Source: Xylocopa sonorina
Lineage: Eukaryota; Arthropoda; Insecta; Hymenoptera; Apidae
Assembly (NCBI RefSeq): GCF_050948175.1
Contig: NW_027490383.1
Coordinates: 62,001-126,000 of the forward strand
Reading direction: 5' to 3'
Length of the DNA: 64,000 nt
Positions within the stretch are counted from its first letter, which is position 1; every line of letters begins with the position of its first letter. Made by a program: the position numbers and the translations under genes. Positions 52,031 to 62,691 of the stretch are shown in pieces. The notes under the pieces are model-generated. The model was not told where the DNA came from. It did not search any database and saw nothing but the letters and a program-made list of their open reading frames with translations.

Positions 52031-53083
52031 ACGAAAAAAATTTTAAAGTGTACAAGCAGATAAGCATAATGCTATACATAGAAAATAACAACTTGCTTAT
52101 CTTGAAACAATGGAATGAGATGCGCCATCGCATTGCATCAACCATTTGAACCCTACCACTATGAAACGCAGACGCTATGAAGCACCTTCCCTTTGCACGG
52201 ACCTGTAGAATACACACTCTTTAAAACGTAGAACAAGATAAGTATAATGTTATGCATAGAAGATTTCAGCTTGCTTACTTGAACGTTAGAGCATTGGACA
52301 TCTACTGTATTGACACGAAAACAATGTGAAGCGCCATCATTTTGCATTTAACCGTAGAATTCACATTCTTTGCAAGTATAGAAGCAGAAGAGCATAATGC
52401 TATGTTTAGAAGGTTAGGGTATTAGAAATCTATCGCACCGACACGAAAACATCTAGAAACGCTATCCCCTTGCAAGGTGGTCCAGGTTTCACATTCTTTT
52501 GAAGTGTAGATGCAGATAAACATAATGCGTAGCACAGAATATTACATCTGAGCATGTAACATTGGAATGAGATGAGACATTGCGCTGAATGAAATACTAG
52601 AACACATTGTTTTGAAGTGTAGAAGCAGATAAGCATAATTCATTGCAAAATACGTTACAACTCACCTACTTTGAAACGTTGAAATAAAATGCACTATCGC
52701 GATCTATGACGCGTTCGTTATTCGTAATCTGATTCTTCTGAAGAGGACTAGCAGACGAGCATATTGCATTGCATTGGACATTGCAATCTTACTTGCTTTG
52801 AAACGTTGGAATAAAATGTGTCATTGCGATACATGAAACGTTAGAACTCTATTTCTTCCATACTTGCGAATTCTATGAATCCTACGGTTGCATGCAATGT
52901 AATGGCGGTTTATAGTGTCTACGTGCCAATGCATGAGAGTTCTAATGCTTCATACAACCCGATAGCCCACCTCATTTTAACGTTTCAATGTAAGTTATTT
53001 GTAATGTTCTCTGCATTGCATTCTGCTTATCTGCTTCTGCTCTTGAAAGGAATGTGAGTTCTACAAATTCATGCAACAAATTC
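52031..53083. repeat. Diverged satellite (sat-2), A then B
   Basis: Monomers with AAGCAGATAAGCATAATGC (orientation A) to about 52865, then GCATGCAATGTAATGGCGG and TTTTAACGTTTCAATGTAAG (orientation B) to 53083, where LTR-like copy 3 starts. No gene seen. Confidence 0.85.
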
Positions 53084-53299
53084 AAGTAACGTCGTGCGTA
53101 GCGCCTGCCACCCATTCCACACATGAGCCTTCTCGCACTTCGATCATCAACCCCTGGACTCAGGCAATCTGCCGCGCTCGCCTACAGCACCGGCAACCGG
53201 CAGCGTTCGCGCGCGCACACCTGCACGCGCTTACATGCACCAAGTACCGCTATGTCACTCGAACCGACCGGTGTACATGGCTCGTTCACACCAGACATG

Positions 53300-53815
53300 C
53301 GTTCCAGAACCTGGGTGTCCAGAAAGTACCCATCCCAACCTCCTCGTGATGGAACGTAGGCGTCAGGCTTGCCCGATGGCTAACGGGGCTCTGGAACGGG
53401 GCTATCGAATTAAACTGGGACTCGGAGGTTTGGTGCATTATTAATTTGCCCAAGCTAGTCTGAGACACTTTCGTAGAGCAAAATTGAATAAGACTGAGGC
53501 TGGTAGTCTGGAACATCAAAAATTTGACCAAACTAATCCATCCTAATTTAAAAAGGGATAGAGTGAGCGTGTTCGCGTACACGTATTGAGTTCGCCTCCC
53601 CGAGGTTCTCCGTGGGTACTCCAGCGGTTGGAATTCGTCCCCCCCGACGGAGTAGCTAAAGGACTGACCCGCTGGATAGGCGCCGCGGTACATCTGGATT
53701 TTTCCATCGCCCCTTTCAGTGACATAGAAGAACTAGTTCGTAGAGGGCAAACCTATTGGCATATGCCCGCTCGGGCGAGGTATAGGATTATGGTATAGGA
53801 TTAACAGTAAATGAC
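53300..53815. other. Unexplained ~0.5 kb block within LTR-like copy 3
   Basis: Mixed GC content, containing TCCCCGAGGTTCTCCG and a minus-strand open frame of 135 codons (53286-53693) without a recognisable domain. No inverted repeats or target duplication were seen at its edges. The segment just after it repeats the CTG..TCAGTCCCACCGGCGAG type of module seen before it, so a local duplication may be involved. Confidence 0.35.
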
Positions 53816-54077
53816 ACCAGGCATCGCTGTTTCAGTCCCACCGGCGAGCACTACTGTCTGGCTCCCACTGTCGAGTATATCTGCCTCGTTCGGACCAAAG
53901 ACGAATACCCTTGTCTACCTCGCACCAGTGATTTCGTCCTGCTAAAGTGCGCAGTTGCAGCCCATCACCGCAATGGGGATTCTTCCAATTCAGGGATCCG
54001 ACTTTACCAGAACCTGTATTCTACTTTTAAGATCCTTACATACATATATATACTATATCCGGACTAATGTACTGCTG

Positions 54078-54085
54078 CATATAAG
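54078..54085 (+). promoter_or_regulatory. TATA-like site of LTR-like copy 3
   Basis: CATATAAG followed by AATCC, at the position of TATATAAGAATTCC in copy 1. Confidence 0.4.
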
Positions 54086-54310
54086 AATCCATAAATCCAA
54101 GTTATACACATTAAGAATCCAAGACACGAACAACACACGCGTAATTGTAAGTTCATGCTATACTTACATCATTATAATATTTCATAAGTTAAACACGAAA
54201 GACGCGCCGCTGGTACCACCATGAGACGCGAGTCCCCACTCGCTGCACCGCATGCTCCTCGCAACGATCCGTTAATCGCCCATTCGCTGGATATATTAGT
54301 TAATTCTAAA

Positions 54311-54479
54311 TACAATATCTCCTTAAGATACTCCATTACATCTAAAATCTTATCTAATTTCATATTATTTCATGATGTTTTAATTAAATATTTGAAATTG
54401 GTTTATATAATTACACTTATAATATATTTTAGTTACTTAAAAATAGACCATCCCCTCTAAATAAAAATAAATATCTATA
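54311..54479. other. AT-rich spacer, nothing recognised
   Basis: Between LTR-like copy 3 and the non-LTR relic. Low complexity AT; no gene or repeat was identified. Confidence 0.5.
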
Positions 54480-56330
54480 TATTATATAAGTCGATCATTT
54501 ATTTGCATCGTCACAGTTCGCTTTCTTTCCATCGAGGTATGCAAATCCCTCTTTGTCATTCCTGTAATTCGTACTTTAGAAGGTATGTAGTACGTATTGA
54601 TGGTCCGACGCTAAAAATATCTGAAACACTTCTGCTGTACTCAACTTAGCGTATATGCAACTTCCTGTCAACATTATGTCTATTTTTTATTTGTTTCGGT
54701 TCTTAAAGTATGTATAGTCTTCTTTCGGATTGGTCGCGATTAGATCGTTTCTTGGAGCCATTTTGATGATCTTTTCCTCTCTATGGTTGTTCTCCTTACT
54801 ACTCAAGATTACTGATTATTCGTTCAGGTCACCCGCGATTAGTATTCTGTTTGCTTTCTCTCCCTTTTCTATGTTAACCCCAGCTTGATTTATATATTCT
54901 TCGATTTCTTTCCGTTCCTGTTCAGTGAGAAGTAGCAGCTTATAGCTTTTGTTCCTTCGACCATTGCATGAACGATTCCGGTCGAGGAATATGTGGTGCC
55001 ATATGTGAAACATTTTCGATTAATACCGGTTATCCATGTCGCAGCGTCACGGTTCTCCTTTTGCAGTCAGTATTCTTCCAACTTGTGTGCTTCCGATATT
55101 ATTACCACGTCTGTCTCTTGAATCATTCGCATTTGCTGCATGATATTTTACGAGATTCGGAATAGGTTCAGATAGATTTGTAGGACTTTCAATTCCATAT
55201 TCGTTTCCCGTTCTTTTCTATCAACGCCTTTCTGTAGGCCGGACCATTAAAAGTCCGATAGCGTGTCTAATGTACGGATTCCTTTTTCCTGCCTTGCTGC
55301 ACATGATACACTTCGGTTTATTCGCGATGCAACCGATCATCGTATAAATCTCAGATCCGCATCTTCTGCAGATTCCCTTATTATCTTTGACTTCTTCGCA
55401 ATATCTGCCGATATGTCCCAGTTTATGACATTTGAAGCATCTCTCTATTGTCGGTAGCACTTTGCAGAGACAAGGTGTTAATGCTATTCTGAGCCGTTGG
55501 ACCTTCTCCAGCTTTTTACTGTATTCCTGTCCAAATTCAACTAACGCGACTCGGTAGCCTCTCCACATTTGTTTCAACAACTTGACGTTTATACCGCTCT
55601 CCTTTCCTTCGATTATTTTTAGTGTTCGTTTTATGTAATCATTCATTCCTTCTCTGGTCACCTAACGGGTATATGTCCCTTAGTTGGAGCATTATACTCG
55701 CACTCGTACGTTTCTCTTCGAATTCTTTTGTTAGAGTTCCTTTTATCTCCTTTATTATGTTTTCTACACCTTTTTTCTTGTTAAATTCCAGGATTATATC
55801 TCCCGCTCTCGATTTTCTTGCGTCATCTTTTCGTATTTCTGTCATTTCTCCTGCTTTTCCTCATCCCATTGTTTGTCCTCGAATGCTTACTGCTCCTTTA
55901 ATTGCTTCATTTTTCTCTGTACCGTTCGCCACTAGTTCCATCAAGTGTTCGATCCCAGTTCTTTTTATATGCCTCATGTCTCCCATTAACGTTTTCTAAT
56001 ATGTCATTACCTTCGTCGTATTCTCGCTCATAATATCTATCATTACGTCTGATATGTGGCTGCCTACTCTTCTATTTGAAAGTGAGGACGTTATTCTTAT
56101 CAGTAGCTTTTCCATTATCCTGCTCTTCTTTTTGGTTCCCTTACTTCGGCTCCTAATGCTTCTCTTTTTATGTCTGTGCTACCCGAGGCTTTCTTCTTCT
56201 TCTTTATATACGCATTTCGTATTCTTCTCTATTTTCCTATCCTTTTGTGTCATCGACAGGGGGTTCCAAACCGCCCGCCCAACCTTTAATCTTCTGCGAG
56301 GACTCGATGAGGCTGATTCCGAATCGCGAG
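54480..56330 (-). pseudogene. Non-LTR retrotransposon relic: gag-like ORF1 and start of ORF2 endonuclease
   Basis: Minus strand. ORF1 runs from about 56270 to 55225 with stops and a frameshift near 55650. A Lys-rich N-terminal part is followed by an EF/KK-rich segment (ILEFNKKKGVENIIKEIKG), then zinc knuckles: CFKCHKLGHIGRYC (CX2CX4HX4C, intact), CRRCGSEIYTMIGC (His replaced by Tyr) and a third Cys-pair KPKCIMC. ORF2 follows with pieces of an apurinic-type endonuclease: RILIAGDLNE (about 54816-54845) and, after stops, LASDHQ (about 54605-54625), the SDH catalytic motif. Reverse transcriptase is absent; the copy stops near 54480. The knuckle order resembles R1/I/Jockey-group elements. Clearly dead. 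Confidence 0.85.
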
Positions 56331-56770
56331 CCAACAGCACCTTTCAGCAGCATATGCATAGCAGCCTCGCTCACGCTGGCGGTGATGGTTGGAGGGGGGT
56401 GGGGGTCTGCAAGCCCTCCAGCATCCTACTTCCTGCCCTGATGCGGGCGAGGGACCCCCCGGTCCACTTAAACCACGACCAGCATCTATCTTATACTATA
56501 ACCAATTCGTAGTCGTGGTTTCCATTAAGCTTGCCAGAATCAGTGATTCGTTCAGTTTGAAGTATTATTTTCTTTTTAAGTTTCTCGATTTTGTTATTTT
56601 ATCTCACGATATGGTCTATTTCGTTGTACCTTGCTTGACGGTATGGTATATAATCAGTTGTTTGATATTTGTAGGATTTCCCCTTAATAAATGCAATGTT
56701 TCCACAGATTTTCTTTTTCTTCCTCTTTAGTTATGTTGTTGTTATTTTATGCTTTCTATCCTCCACATTT
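56331..56770 (-). mobile_element. 5' region of the non-LTR element
   Basis: Upstream of ORF1 on the minus strand. 56400-56770 matches 37736-38110, defining a conserved 5' segment of about 370 bp. The right limit is near TTTATGCTTTCTATCCTCCAC. Confidence 0.6.
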
Positions 56771-58150
56771 CCTCCCTGCGCCATCCCGGAACCAGCGTTA
56801 TACGATTACTTCATGATGGCGCCCCGGTCTCGCTACTCCGAGATCGAGTGTTCTCCCTTGCATCCGCTGATTTGTATATGTCACATATTGGAGAATATTT
56901 CCACTTATCCTCTGTATTCTTCGAATTACGGTTTAGTTAGATGTATATTGGACACGCGTCGAAATATCTGATTTCCATACGATTTGTTAGTAATGTTTTA
57001 TTCTTCTCCGACTGTTCGTTTTCATTTAACCGAAGGCGCTACTGTATTCAATGCGGCCCCACTCTGTTTGAACCCGTCGATTATAATATTATGTTGTGTT
57101 AGATTTAAGAAAGCGTAGTTTTGATTTCTTAATGTTTAAGAAAGGTAATGTTACATTGTGTTAGATTGGGTTAGAATTGAGTGAAGGCAGGTTAAGTCAG
57201 ATTATGTGTAACTGAGGTTAGCTAGGTTTAAATTAAGTTTAGAGGATGTTAGATTAAATTAAGCCACATAAGAGATGTATTACCGATCGCTGGCAATGCC
57301 ATCCGTTGATCTTGAATTCCAGACTATTCGCAATACTAGCCATTATTATATCATAAGTTATCTACCGCGGGGATTATCTACTGTCGTTATATCGTGAGTT
57401 ACGGACCGCAGGCAACACCAGTTGTTGATAAATTTTGAATTACCTACTATTGGTTGCACCAGCTGTATATGAAAACATGCTTTATCGGTTGATGGTCACA
57501 TCAGTCGTCGATAATTTATAGATTATTAAGCACAAGTAGCACCAGCCGTCGGTCGGATGTGAGTAACCGACCGCCAACAGCATCATCCATCGGTAACTTA
57601 TAAGTTATTCTTAATGGGAACATCCATCCGTAGGCATATATTGACTCGTTTCGCCATCTCTTCAAACAATGCTGAAACAGAATTGCGAACAGGTTGAGCA
57701 ATTTTCACAGAGATGGCTCCACCGGCCTGACAATTGTGGCGTTACCGACGTTACCGACTTCCGCATCTAAGCAGACACATTCACAGCCATCTACTTCCGC
57801 TCCTCGGAGGGTACATTTTCGTTAGGAAATTGTTTCAAAATTAATGCACGCCATCTATAAAAAAAAGACTCTCGTTTGCGACGTCTTTCAAATTTCTACG
57901 CTTTTCAAATTAATTATTCACTTATTTCTTCGCCATCAAAGAGTACACATCACAATTTGCCTTTGCCAAATCTAGATTTGTATTTCTTAGCTTCTACTTC
58001 AGTTTACCTTAATTGTAAAGACTTGTTGTTGTTAAATAAAATTGTTGTATAAAAGCCATCCAACGTGAAAGTTAATTAGAAGAAAATATTGTGGCCAACG
58101 ACTAATCCACACAATAACGAACGCCACATATGGGTTCTCACAAAACCATT
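56771..58150. other. Intergenic stretch without a recognised gene
   Basis: 56771-57000 is unremarkable. 57100-57265 is rich in GTTAG/AGGTTA words (GTTAGATTGGGTTAG, GAGGTTAGCTAGG). 57280-57610 is a degenerate tandem repeat. 57620-58150 shows no convincing coding signal or splice-bounded exon on either strand. Confidence 0.5.
57280..57610. repeat. Degenerate minisatellite-like stretch
   Basis: A loose motif [GCAxCACCAGxCGTxGATAA … GAxTTAxxx] recurs about six times: GGCAATGCCATCCGTTGAT, GGCAACACCAGTTGTTGAT, GGTCACATCAGTCGTCGAT, GTAGCACCAGCCGTCGGT, ACAGCATCATCCATCGGT. Spacing is irregular, about 35-90 bp. Too decayed to define a unit with confidence. Confidence 0.35.
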
Positions 58151-58175
58151 TGCCACACAACTCAGTCCTGAAAGT

Positions 58176-59598
58176 GTTAATAATGCTAGCCCTGTTACTT
58201 TAACCAGGCATGGAATCCATAGGTATGAAAAATTATAATCTTGTGAATAATATCAATTCTAGAGGAACAGGTTTTAGTTGTAGAAATAAAATTCACTAAT
58301 ATGGCACAATACTTATTTTCAGGTCCAAGGTATGCTTACCATATTTAAAGAAAGGTGCAAATCCTCATATAATGAATATCAGTCCACCATTAATTATGAA
58401 ACATAAACGAATATGGTTTCAAACTTGTGTCGATTATATAATATCCAAGTTTAGAATGTTAATGTGTGCTCTTGAAAGGGCCGATGAATATGAAAATTAT
58501 GGTATTGCTGTGAATGCAGTCTTGTCAAAGACAGCAGTAAATTATATATATTTCTAATTTCATTGTTAAGAAAAATAATTCTCTCATTTTGAGATTGCCT
58601 TACGCACGCGTTGTTTCAGGTATACATATGGCTGCGATAGAGATGTTTGTTGGTTCAGAATCACAAAATTATAGTGGGAAGCTGGAAATAATGGGTGATG
58701 CAATGTACGCTTTTATTTTACAAAGACAGTAAATTTATTACTAATCAGTCTTTAATCGATGAGGCAATATTAAAAAGCTGAAGGAATGTCTGATTTCACC
58801 CATTATGCGTATAATCCAGGTGTGAATAATTAACTGAAGGTTTAGAATTAATACATGAATGTATAATTTATATTTTAGTAAACAAATCAATTTATTTTGC
58901 AGAATATAAATATTATTGATAAGATAAATTGTTGCCTGATACCTTCCGATATATATTTGGATTATTAAATAAGACAATTGAAAAGAACGAACAAATTATA
59001 CAGATAAATCAGAGGAAAAGATCATGCAAATATTAATTGTCATCCAAACTAATTTAAACAGCGAGTTCGTTAACAAGACTGTAAGCTCAAATATTATATT
59101 GTTAAAAAATTATATGTTAAAAAAAAATTTATTAGATCTCGTACATTACAGCACATCATAGATCAGTCTGATTAATTGCCCGAACAAACATAATTAAAGA
59201 TTTAATTAATATCACTTTTGCAGAAATTTACAATATGTAAATTTCGTAAACATTAATAGTGACGAAGCAGCTACACGATTCTTGGATCTTAAAAATGGTG
59301 GAAATGTGCGGCAGGGAGAGGAGAACCTAGTCAACCACTAAGTACAACATTAACAATGGATTTTCAAAATTTTCTCGCAATACTTTCTCATGAAAAAAAT
59401 ATATTTTTTTCGTTCAATCAATTAGAAATGCAAAATAATTTTACTTATAACATAATATTATATATTTTTCGGAGAATTAAAATTTGCATCGACAAAGCCG
59501 TAATGGGAAAGTTGAAAATTAGCGGTGATCTACGAAAAGCAATAAAATTAGTGAAATTAATGGTCAATTTAAAGTCGAAACTTACTTTGAAAAATTAA
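58176..59598 (+). pseudogene. HSDL2: HSDL2-like pseudogene (hydroxysteroid dehydrogenase-like 2), intron-containing
   Basis: HSDL2 is a peroxisomal/mitochondrial protein with a short-chain dehydrogenase (SDR) domain plus a C-terminal SCP2 sterol-carrier domain. Visible here in order: VNNAS (58176, the SDR NNAG-type motif); frameshift; NYNLVNNINSRGT (to 58269); an AG acceptor at 58321; exon 58324-58536 with CLPYLKKGANPHIMNISPPL and the YxxxK motif as YIISK (58435-58449), ending KTA/GTAAAT; acceptor at 58619; exon 58620-58819 (IHMAAIEMFVG, KDSKFITNQ, IDEAILK, then after a stop/frameshift DFTHYAYNPG); finally an SCP2 part at 59243-59598 (SDEAATRFLDLKNGG, frameshift, TLTMDFQNF, an AT-rich interruption, GKLKISGDLRKAIKLVKLM). 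Introns are retained, so it is not a retrocopy. At least three frameshifts, in-frame stops and a missing N-terminal third make it non-functional. Confidence 0.9.
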
Positions 59599-60480
59599 AT
59601 AGCGTTTTCTTAAAAAGAACCGACATATTAACTAATTAAGGAAAAATTATTCCTACTTATAAAAGTTTTGTTACTTTTTGTAAAAGCTTAATACGATAAT
59701 ATAAATTATTTAAAATATTAAAAAAACTGAAGTAAAATATATTTTTATATATTTTTGTAATATATTTTGTAACGCTAAATGATAAAAATTAAATAAGTTA
59801 CGTATGAAAATATTTATTTATGTAGATTGAACTTTACTCATACATTTATAATAAAATGAACGTAGTTATTCATATTCAACATTTCCACAAGTTCCGAAAA
59901 TGATAAAATAGACCAACTCCAGCAAAAAGTCTAATGTATCATAATTATCTTATAGTTGAAAGATTATCAAGCTTTATGCCTGGATGGTTGCTTACATACA
60001 AGTATAACTGCCAAAATGAAATGAGATCACGAAGTGATATTTACACACCTGCGTGCTGCAATTTTGACGTATTTAAATTTCTGTAGCAGTTGCTGAAATA
60101 CCACATAATAGGTTTCATAGTTAAAAAAATGGCATAAGATTTTCTGTAGAATATCAAGTGGATATAAAGCTGCTATTGCACAGCAGACAGCATTCTTCAC
60201 TGGAAGAATTTTTCTTCGGATGTGTTGACTCCAGGTTTATTTGAATTGTTCTCGTTTAGAACACTAAAACTGAATGACATGTCCCTTGACACAGCAGGCC
60301 GTTAACCACGATACCCAGTAGATCCAAGGTTCCTTTATCTGAGATTAAGACCAGCCTTCTTTGTTTCGAAACTTCTTTACATTGCGTTATATTCTTAAGA
60401 CTCTTTGCAAGTTACAAAGGACAGAAACGCTACATGGATTAAAAAAGTGTAATAGTTTAATTTATATAATCTTGAACATT
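59599..60480. other. AT-rich stretch, no gene recognised
   Basis: Runs of A/T with scattered stop codons in all frames; no domain, repeat partner in this window or exon with both splice signals was found. Confidence 0.5.
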
Positions 60481-60682
60481 TTAAATCCGTTTACGTCGCT
60501 TTGCTTGTTGCATATGTTTATCACCTGATGCTGAACCAACTACTACTGCCATCATCCCTTTTTAAAATTTGGAGATTACACCAGATCTAATGAAACATGC
60601 TTAGATTGCAAATGTATATTTACTGTATCCAGAAGAAATGAAATTACATTGACAGAAGTACCAGCTAGTTCTCCACGCCTAT
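60481..60682 (-). pseudogene. Unidentified exon-like relic
   Basis: The minus strand has a good 3' splice site (TTGTTTCAG/AT at 60683) followed by an open stretch RRGELAGTSVNVISFLL then DTVNIHLQSKHVSLDLV, then TAA at 60576-60578. After one frame change comes a basic tail ending GDKHMQQAKRRKR and a stop at 60481. It resembles a terminal coding exon with one stop and one frameshift. I do not recognise the protein. It may be another relic like the HSDL2 copy 900 bp to the left. Confidence 0.3.
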
Positions 60683-60989
60683 CTGAAACAACATTATATC
60701 ATCTTGTTAAACAATAATATATTAAATGTAACTTGGTCTTTTAAATTTGAATTTATAAACATCTAACAAATAAATATGTTTTTCTTGCTATTCATATCAT
60801 TATATTTTCAGTAATATATTATGTGTTGTCTCTTGATATATTAACTGCTTAATTGTATTTTGCAACGAACCTTGCACACTAAACACTGTTTTTGCTCCTG
60901 ATACGAGTGGATAGTTCTTCGTCTTATATTCTTATATCGCATTGATTATAAAAGTGTATGAAATTGCCTTTATGCAGTCATGTATAATT
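60683..60989. other. AT-rich spacer, nothing recognised
   Basis: No coding or repeat signal was identified before SD copy 3. Confidence 0.5.
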
Positions 60990-62450
60990 ATGTACATACA
61001 AATTCGCGATTAAGTAGCTATGTGTTCAAATTCAATTCCGAATAATGCTCTAGAAAGTGTCCCAGATAACAAACTGCAAGATGGTGGCGACACCATACCA
61101 GCACTATATTGCCACTTCTGAGAAGTGTCATAGTCATTTTCCTATATTTATAGTTATTGAGAGAGTCGTACATATTTCTTTCAACCCGTCATAAACTAAA
61201 AATATTATTTATAAAAAAATATTACTAAGAAAATAAAAATTCATGCTGTTGCGTCCCTAACTTCGCCTTGTGTAATTTCTTAAATAACATGCTGTCATCG
61301 TATTTAAGATAACCTTCAATTACATGAATTTGTAACAATAAATTGAAGAAAATATATATAAAGTAAATGTATACATTTTTATAATAAAGTAATTAATGAC
61401 TTTATGGAAAAAATCGACGTATCGAGCTAGTTTATAGAAAATAATAAAATCGAGTTCTTATATCTTTGTTTCGTGCCGGTGTATCTCTTTTGGAATCAAA
61501 ATAAATAAATTGCTTAGTGTAGTCATTTTTCATATTCGTTCATAATTTTTATGGAAATAGCTTCTCCATTAGTAAATGTCAGCCTGCGCCACTACCACGC
61601 GCGTAGCTATGGTGAGCTGATAGTATGATTGACACGGCCGTGTAGCCCGTGTGCTATATCGCGATGCATTAATAATGCCGTGGTACGAGCGTCGTTCGTT
61701 GCTCGTTGTTTGCCAAACATAGGTTGTTTGCAAACCTATGACCGGTTACTTTCATTTTTTAAAATGAATTGGTATGTTCATTCTTCCCTAATATGATAGA
61801 GCATTTTAAAACGAGTTCAACGACCTGCAACATGAAGCCATTGAAGGTTACAAAAAGTAAAGTAAGGCGATGATACTTACGGCTTTGATAGTAAATGAGA
61901 CATGCGTATTGTAAACAGTGGTGGAATGTGTAATGTTTACCGTTTACTTCACTGTCAATAAACACTTTTCGAAGGGCATTTTAATAATTTGCAGGATAAG
62001 TTAAACATGATAAAATTAGTATTGAAATATCGGTTCGATTACGTTTGGTTAGGCTGTTCTTTGTGTCGCCCATTTTATAAGTACTGAGCTGCGGATTCCT
62101 CAGGACAGCTCACAAAATTGTTGAACTATGAAAGATTATCATTGTGAAATTGAATCAAAAGGTAATTAAATTCCATTAGATTGTAAACAAATCTTAATAT
62201 TCCATTTTAAATAGTAAAGTAAAATACTCTTTACAAAACTACAAGAATGGATACACACTTCGCTAAGATAAAAAATTATTTACAAGAATTAGATAAGAAT
62301 ATCTCAGCAAATTTTAAATATTAAGCTAGCGAACCAAGCAATACGTTTTCAGTAATTAAGAATATGAAAAATTCTTGAACATTCCAACAGAAAGATGTTC
62401 TAATCAGTAAATAGAAAAATCAAACATTTAATTTCAATTCCAGAATACAA
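60990..62450 (+). repeat. Low-copy segment SD, copy 3 (partial, more diverged)
   Basis: Starts at GTACATACAAATTCGCGATTAAG (17353 in copy 1). It lacks about 250 bp near 61128 (17497-17750 in copy 1), and about 1.5 kb is replaced by a short filler at 61690-61745 (copy 1 interval about 18310-19800, which includes the membrane-protein-like exons). It resumes TTTTTTAAAATGAATTGGTATG and ends near ATTCCAGAATACAAC (about 20530 in copy 1). Around ten percent different from copies 1 and 2, so it split off earlier. It is not embedded in satellite. Confidence 0.8.
61718..61740. repeat. Hairpin-forming filler at the SD copy 3 breakpoint
   Basis: CATAGGTT-GTTTGCA-AACCTATG, 8 bp perfect arms, at the place where copies 1 and 2 carry an extra ~1.5 kb. 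Confidence 0.6.
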
Positions 62451-62683
62451 CTGTGATGCAGAGAAATGCAGAGACGAGCATACCGACACACGGTAACACA
62501 GTATGTCCCTCGCACCAAGGAGTTGAACCACACGATCGCGCCTCGACGCGCATACGTCAGACAGTTGGAGCAGACACCAACCACAGCCTCCGCACGAGGA
62601 CCATTTCACGCACCACGAGGGTCGCCCGCAGTTACGCACACATATTCGTATTATGCTCATGTCTATAACCAAGCGAATTCTAG

Positions 62684-62691
62684 TATTTAAG
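62684..62691 (+). promoter_or_regulatory. TATA-like box of LTR-like copy 4
   Basis: TATTTAAG between the first GC-rich block and the transcript-like part, as in copies 1 and 2. Confidence 0.4.

Larger units (their letters stand above)
53084..54310 (+). mobile_element. LTR-like element, copy 3 (diverged, interrupted or rearranged)
   Basis: 53084-53300 aligns with the start of copy 1 (GTAGCGCCTGCCACCCAT, CGTTCGCGCGCGCACACCTG, CGCTTACATGCACC). 53815-54310 aligns with its continuation (GCAGCCCATCACCGCAATGGGG, AACCTGTATTCTACTTTTAAG, GCATATAAGAATCC, GAGTCCCCACTCGCTG). Between them lie about 500 bp (53300-53815) not found in copies 1 and 2; this could be an insertion or lineage-specific sequence. 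Overall divergence is high, so this is an older copy. Its leader and 3' part are missing. Confidence 0.6.

Noticed and set aside
57100..57265. Telomeric TTAGG array
   Set aside because: GTTAG/AGGTTA words are frequent but not in tandem; it is at most a degenerate fragment.
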